Notes under the pieces: model-generated
The model's database searches: none
What the model saw: the letters and a program-made list of their open reading frames with translations, nothing else
Told to the model about the DNA's origin: nothing
Assembly (NCBI GenBank): GCA_030601545.1
Contig: JAUVTM010000145.1
Span: forward strand, 1 to 5,768
Direction of reading: 5' to 3'
DNA: 5,768 nucleotides
DNA from: Syntrophobacterales bacterium
GTDB lineage: Bacteria; Desulfobacterota; Syntrophobacteria; BM002
Position numbers and translations under genes: made by a program
Shown: positions 5,041-5,768 of the stretch, piece after piece
Position numbering within the stretch: the stretch's first letter is position 1
Layout: each line of letters begins with the position of its first letter

Positions 5041-5768
5041 ATGGAAACTGACAAACCCTTATTAGCCATACGCAACCTCAGTTACTGCTACGGTGATGTC
5101 CAGGCACTGTTCCGAGTTAACCTGACTGTGTGTGAGGGGCAGATCGTTTCCATCGTCGGGCCCAATGGCTCGGGCAAGACCACCCTTATGAAAGCAGTGG
5201 CTGGCCTCCTGCGCCCCATCCAGGGAGAAATACGTTACCAGGGCGAGCGCATTCAAGATCTCCCGGTTCACAAAGTTGTACGTCGCGGTTTAGTATATGT
5301 GCCCGAGGGCATGAAAACCTTTTCCCTGATGAGTGTTATGGAGAACCTCGAGGTGGGAGCCTACATCTCGCGGCAGCAAAAAGAGAGCAGACTTGATTTT
5401 GTTTTTAACCTCTTTCCCGTTCTGGCTGACAAGAGGCTGCAGCTCGCCAAAACCCTCAGTGGTGGACAGAAGCGTATGTTGATTCTCGCTCGAGGTATTA
5501 TGAGCGGTGGTCGGCTGCTCATGCTGGATGATCCTTTTCTGGGCCTTGCCCCCAAAGACATAAATCGATTTTGTAATACCCTGGGGCAAATCCGCCGTCA
5601 TGGATATACCCTGTTTCTTGCTGGCCAGCATGTGCGCAGAATTCTGAGTGTGGCCACTCGAGCCTTTCTCATTGAGGAAGGCAGAATCACCCTGTCTGGA
5701 TCGGGAGAACAACTCCGCGACCACCCCCACCTGCAGGAGAGTCTCTTTGGCATCGTGGCAGAGGCAGG
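5041..5768 (+). CDS. livF: Branched-chain amino acid-type ABC transporter ATPase (LivF family), 3' end cut by window; Walker B Glu replaced by Asp
   Basis: 242 codons are visible with no stop before the window edge; LivF proteins are usually about 235-240 residues, so only a few codons should be missing. It is the second ATPase, partner of LivG. Motifs: A-loop Y17 in YCYGDVQAL, Walker A GPNGSGKT (40-47, K46), VPEG at 87-90 (Glu at the Q-loop position is usual in LivF) followed by MKTF rather than the common RRxF, a canonical signature LSGGQ (139-143), Walker B LLMLDDPFLGLAP (159-171) and Q196 at the H-loop position, as in other LivF. The unusual point is D164 where the catalytic Glu of LDEP is expected; the following LAGQH also departs from the common LVEQN. 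The reading frame and all other motifs are intact, so this is not a decayed gene. It is preceded by its own ribosome site after a 471-bp repeat block. Confidence 0.93.
   Translation, partial: METDKPLLAIRNLSYCYGDVQALFRVNLTVCEGQIVSIVGPNGSGKTTLMKAVAGLLRPIQGEIRYQGERIQDLPVHKVVRRGLVYVPEGMKTFSLMSVMENLEVGAYISRQQKESRLDFVFNLFPVLADKRLQLAKTLSGGQKRMLILARGIMSGGRLLMLDDPFLGLAPKDINRFCNTLGQIRRHGYTLFLAGQHVRRILSVATRAFLIEEGRITLSGSGEQLRDHPHLQESLFGIVAEA

Overview
The window looks like a piece of a Gram-negative bacterial chromosome. It carries the end of an acyl-CoA synthetase gene and then a nearly complete branched-chain amino-acid-type (HAAT/Liv) ABC importer operon, all on the + strand. A secreted binding protein, GTG and TTG starts, tightly overlapping genes and intergenic spaces packed with palindromic repeats would fit Desulfobacterota-like or similar environmental lineages. 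That taxonomic guess comes from general resemblance only.

Layout. Positions 2-145 hold the last 47 codons of a class I acyl-CoA synthetase, followed at 172-210 by a strong intrinsic terminator. The gap from 146 to 778 has no credible gene. It contains an AT-rich imperfect palindrome (313-483) and a GC-rich, strongly foldable palindromic element (563-757), whose right end lies 7 nt from the ribosome binding site of the next gene. Then come livK (779-1987, periplasmic binding protein), livH (1969-2847, permease), livM (2847-3863, permease) and livG (3832-4569, ATPase), each overlapping the next by 1-32 nt. Positions 4570-5040 are a 471-bp block of direct and inverted repeats separating livG from livF. 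livF (5041 to the window end, second ATPase) is cut by the window edge within a few codons of its expected end.

How the genes work together. LivK binds a small carboxylate-type ligand in the periplasm. LivH and LivM form the membrane channel, and LivG and LivF power it with ATP. An acyl-CoA synthetase just upstream makes an acid that is CoA-activated after uptake (fatty, aromatic or branched-chain acid) a reasonable alternative to amino acids, but the terminator shows the synthetase is probably a separate transcription unit.

Most notable points: (1) changes in the two ATPases fall in the same composite ATP site (LivF has Asp for the Walker B catalytic Glu; LivG has a degenerate signature LTLSE), predicting one canonical and one degenerate site; (2) the operon is interrupted by a repeat cluster between livG and livF; (3) the foldable 195-bp element immediately upstream of livK could be a mobile palindromic element or a structured RNA. 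I saw no phage, CRISPR, toxin-antitoxin or other defence system.
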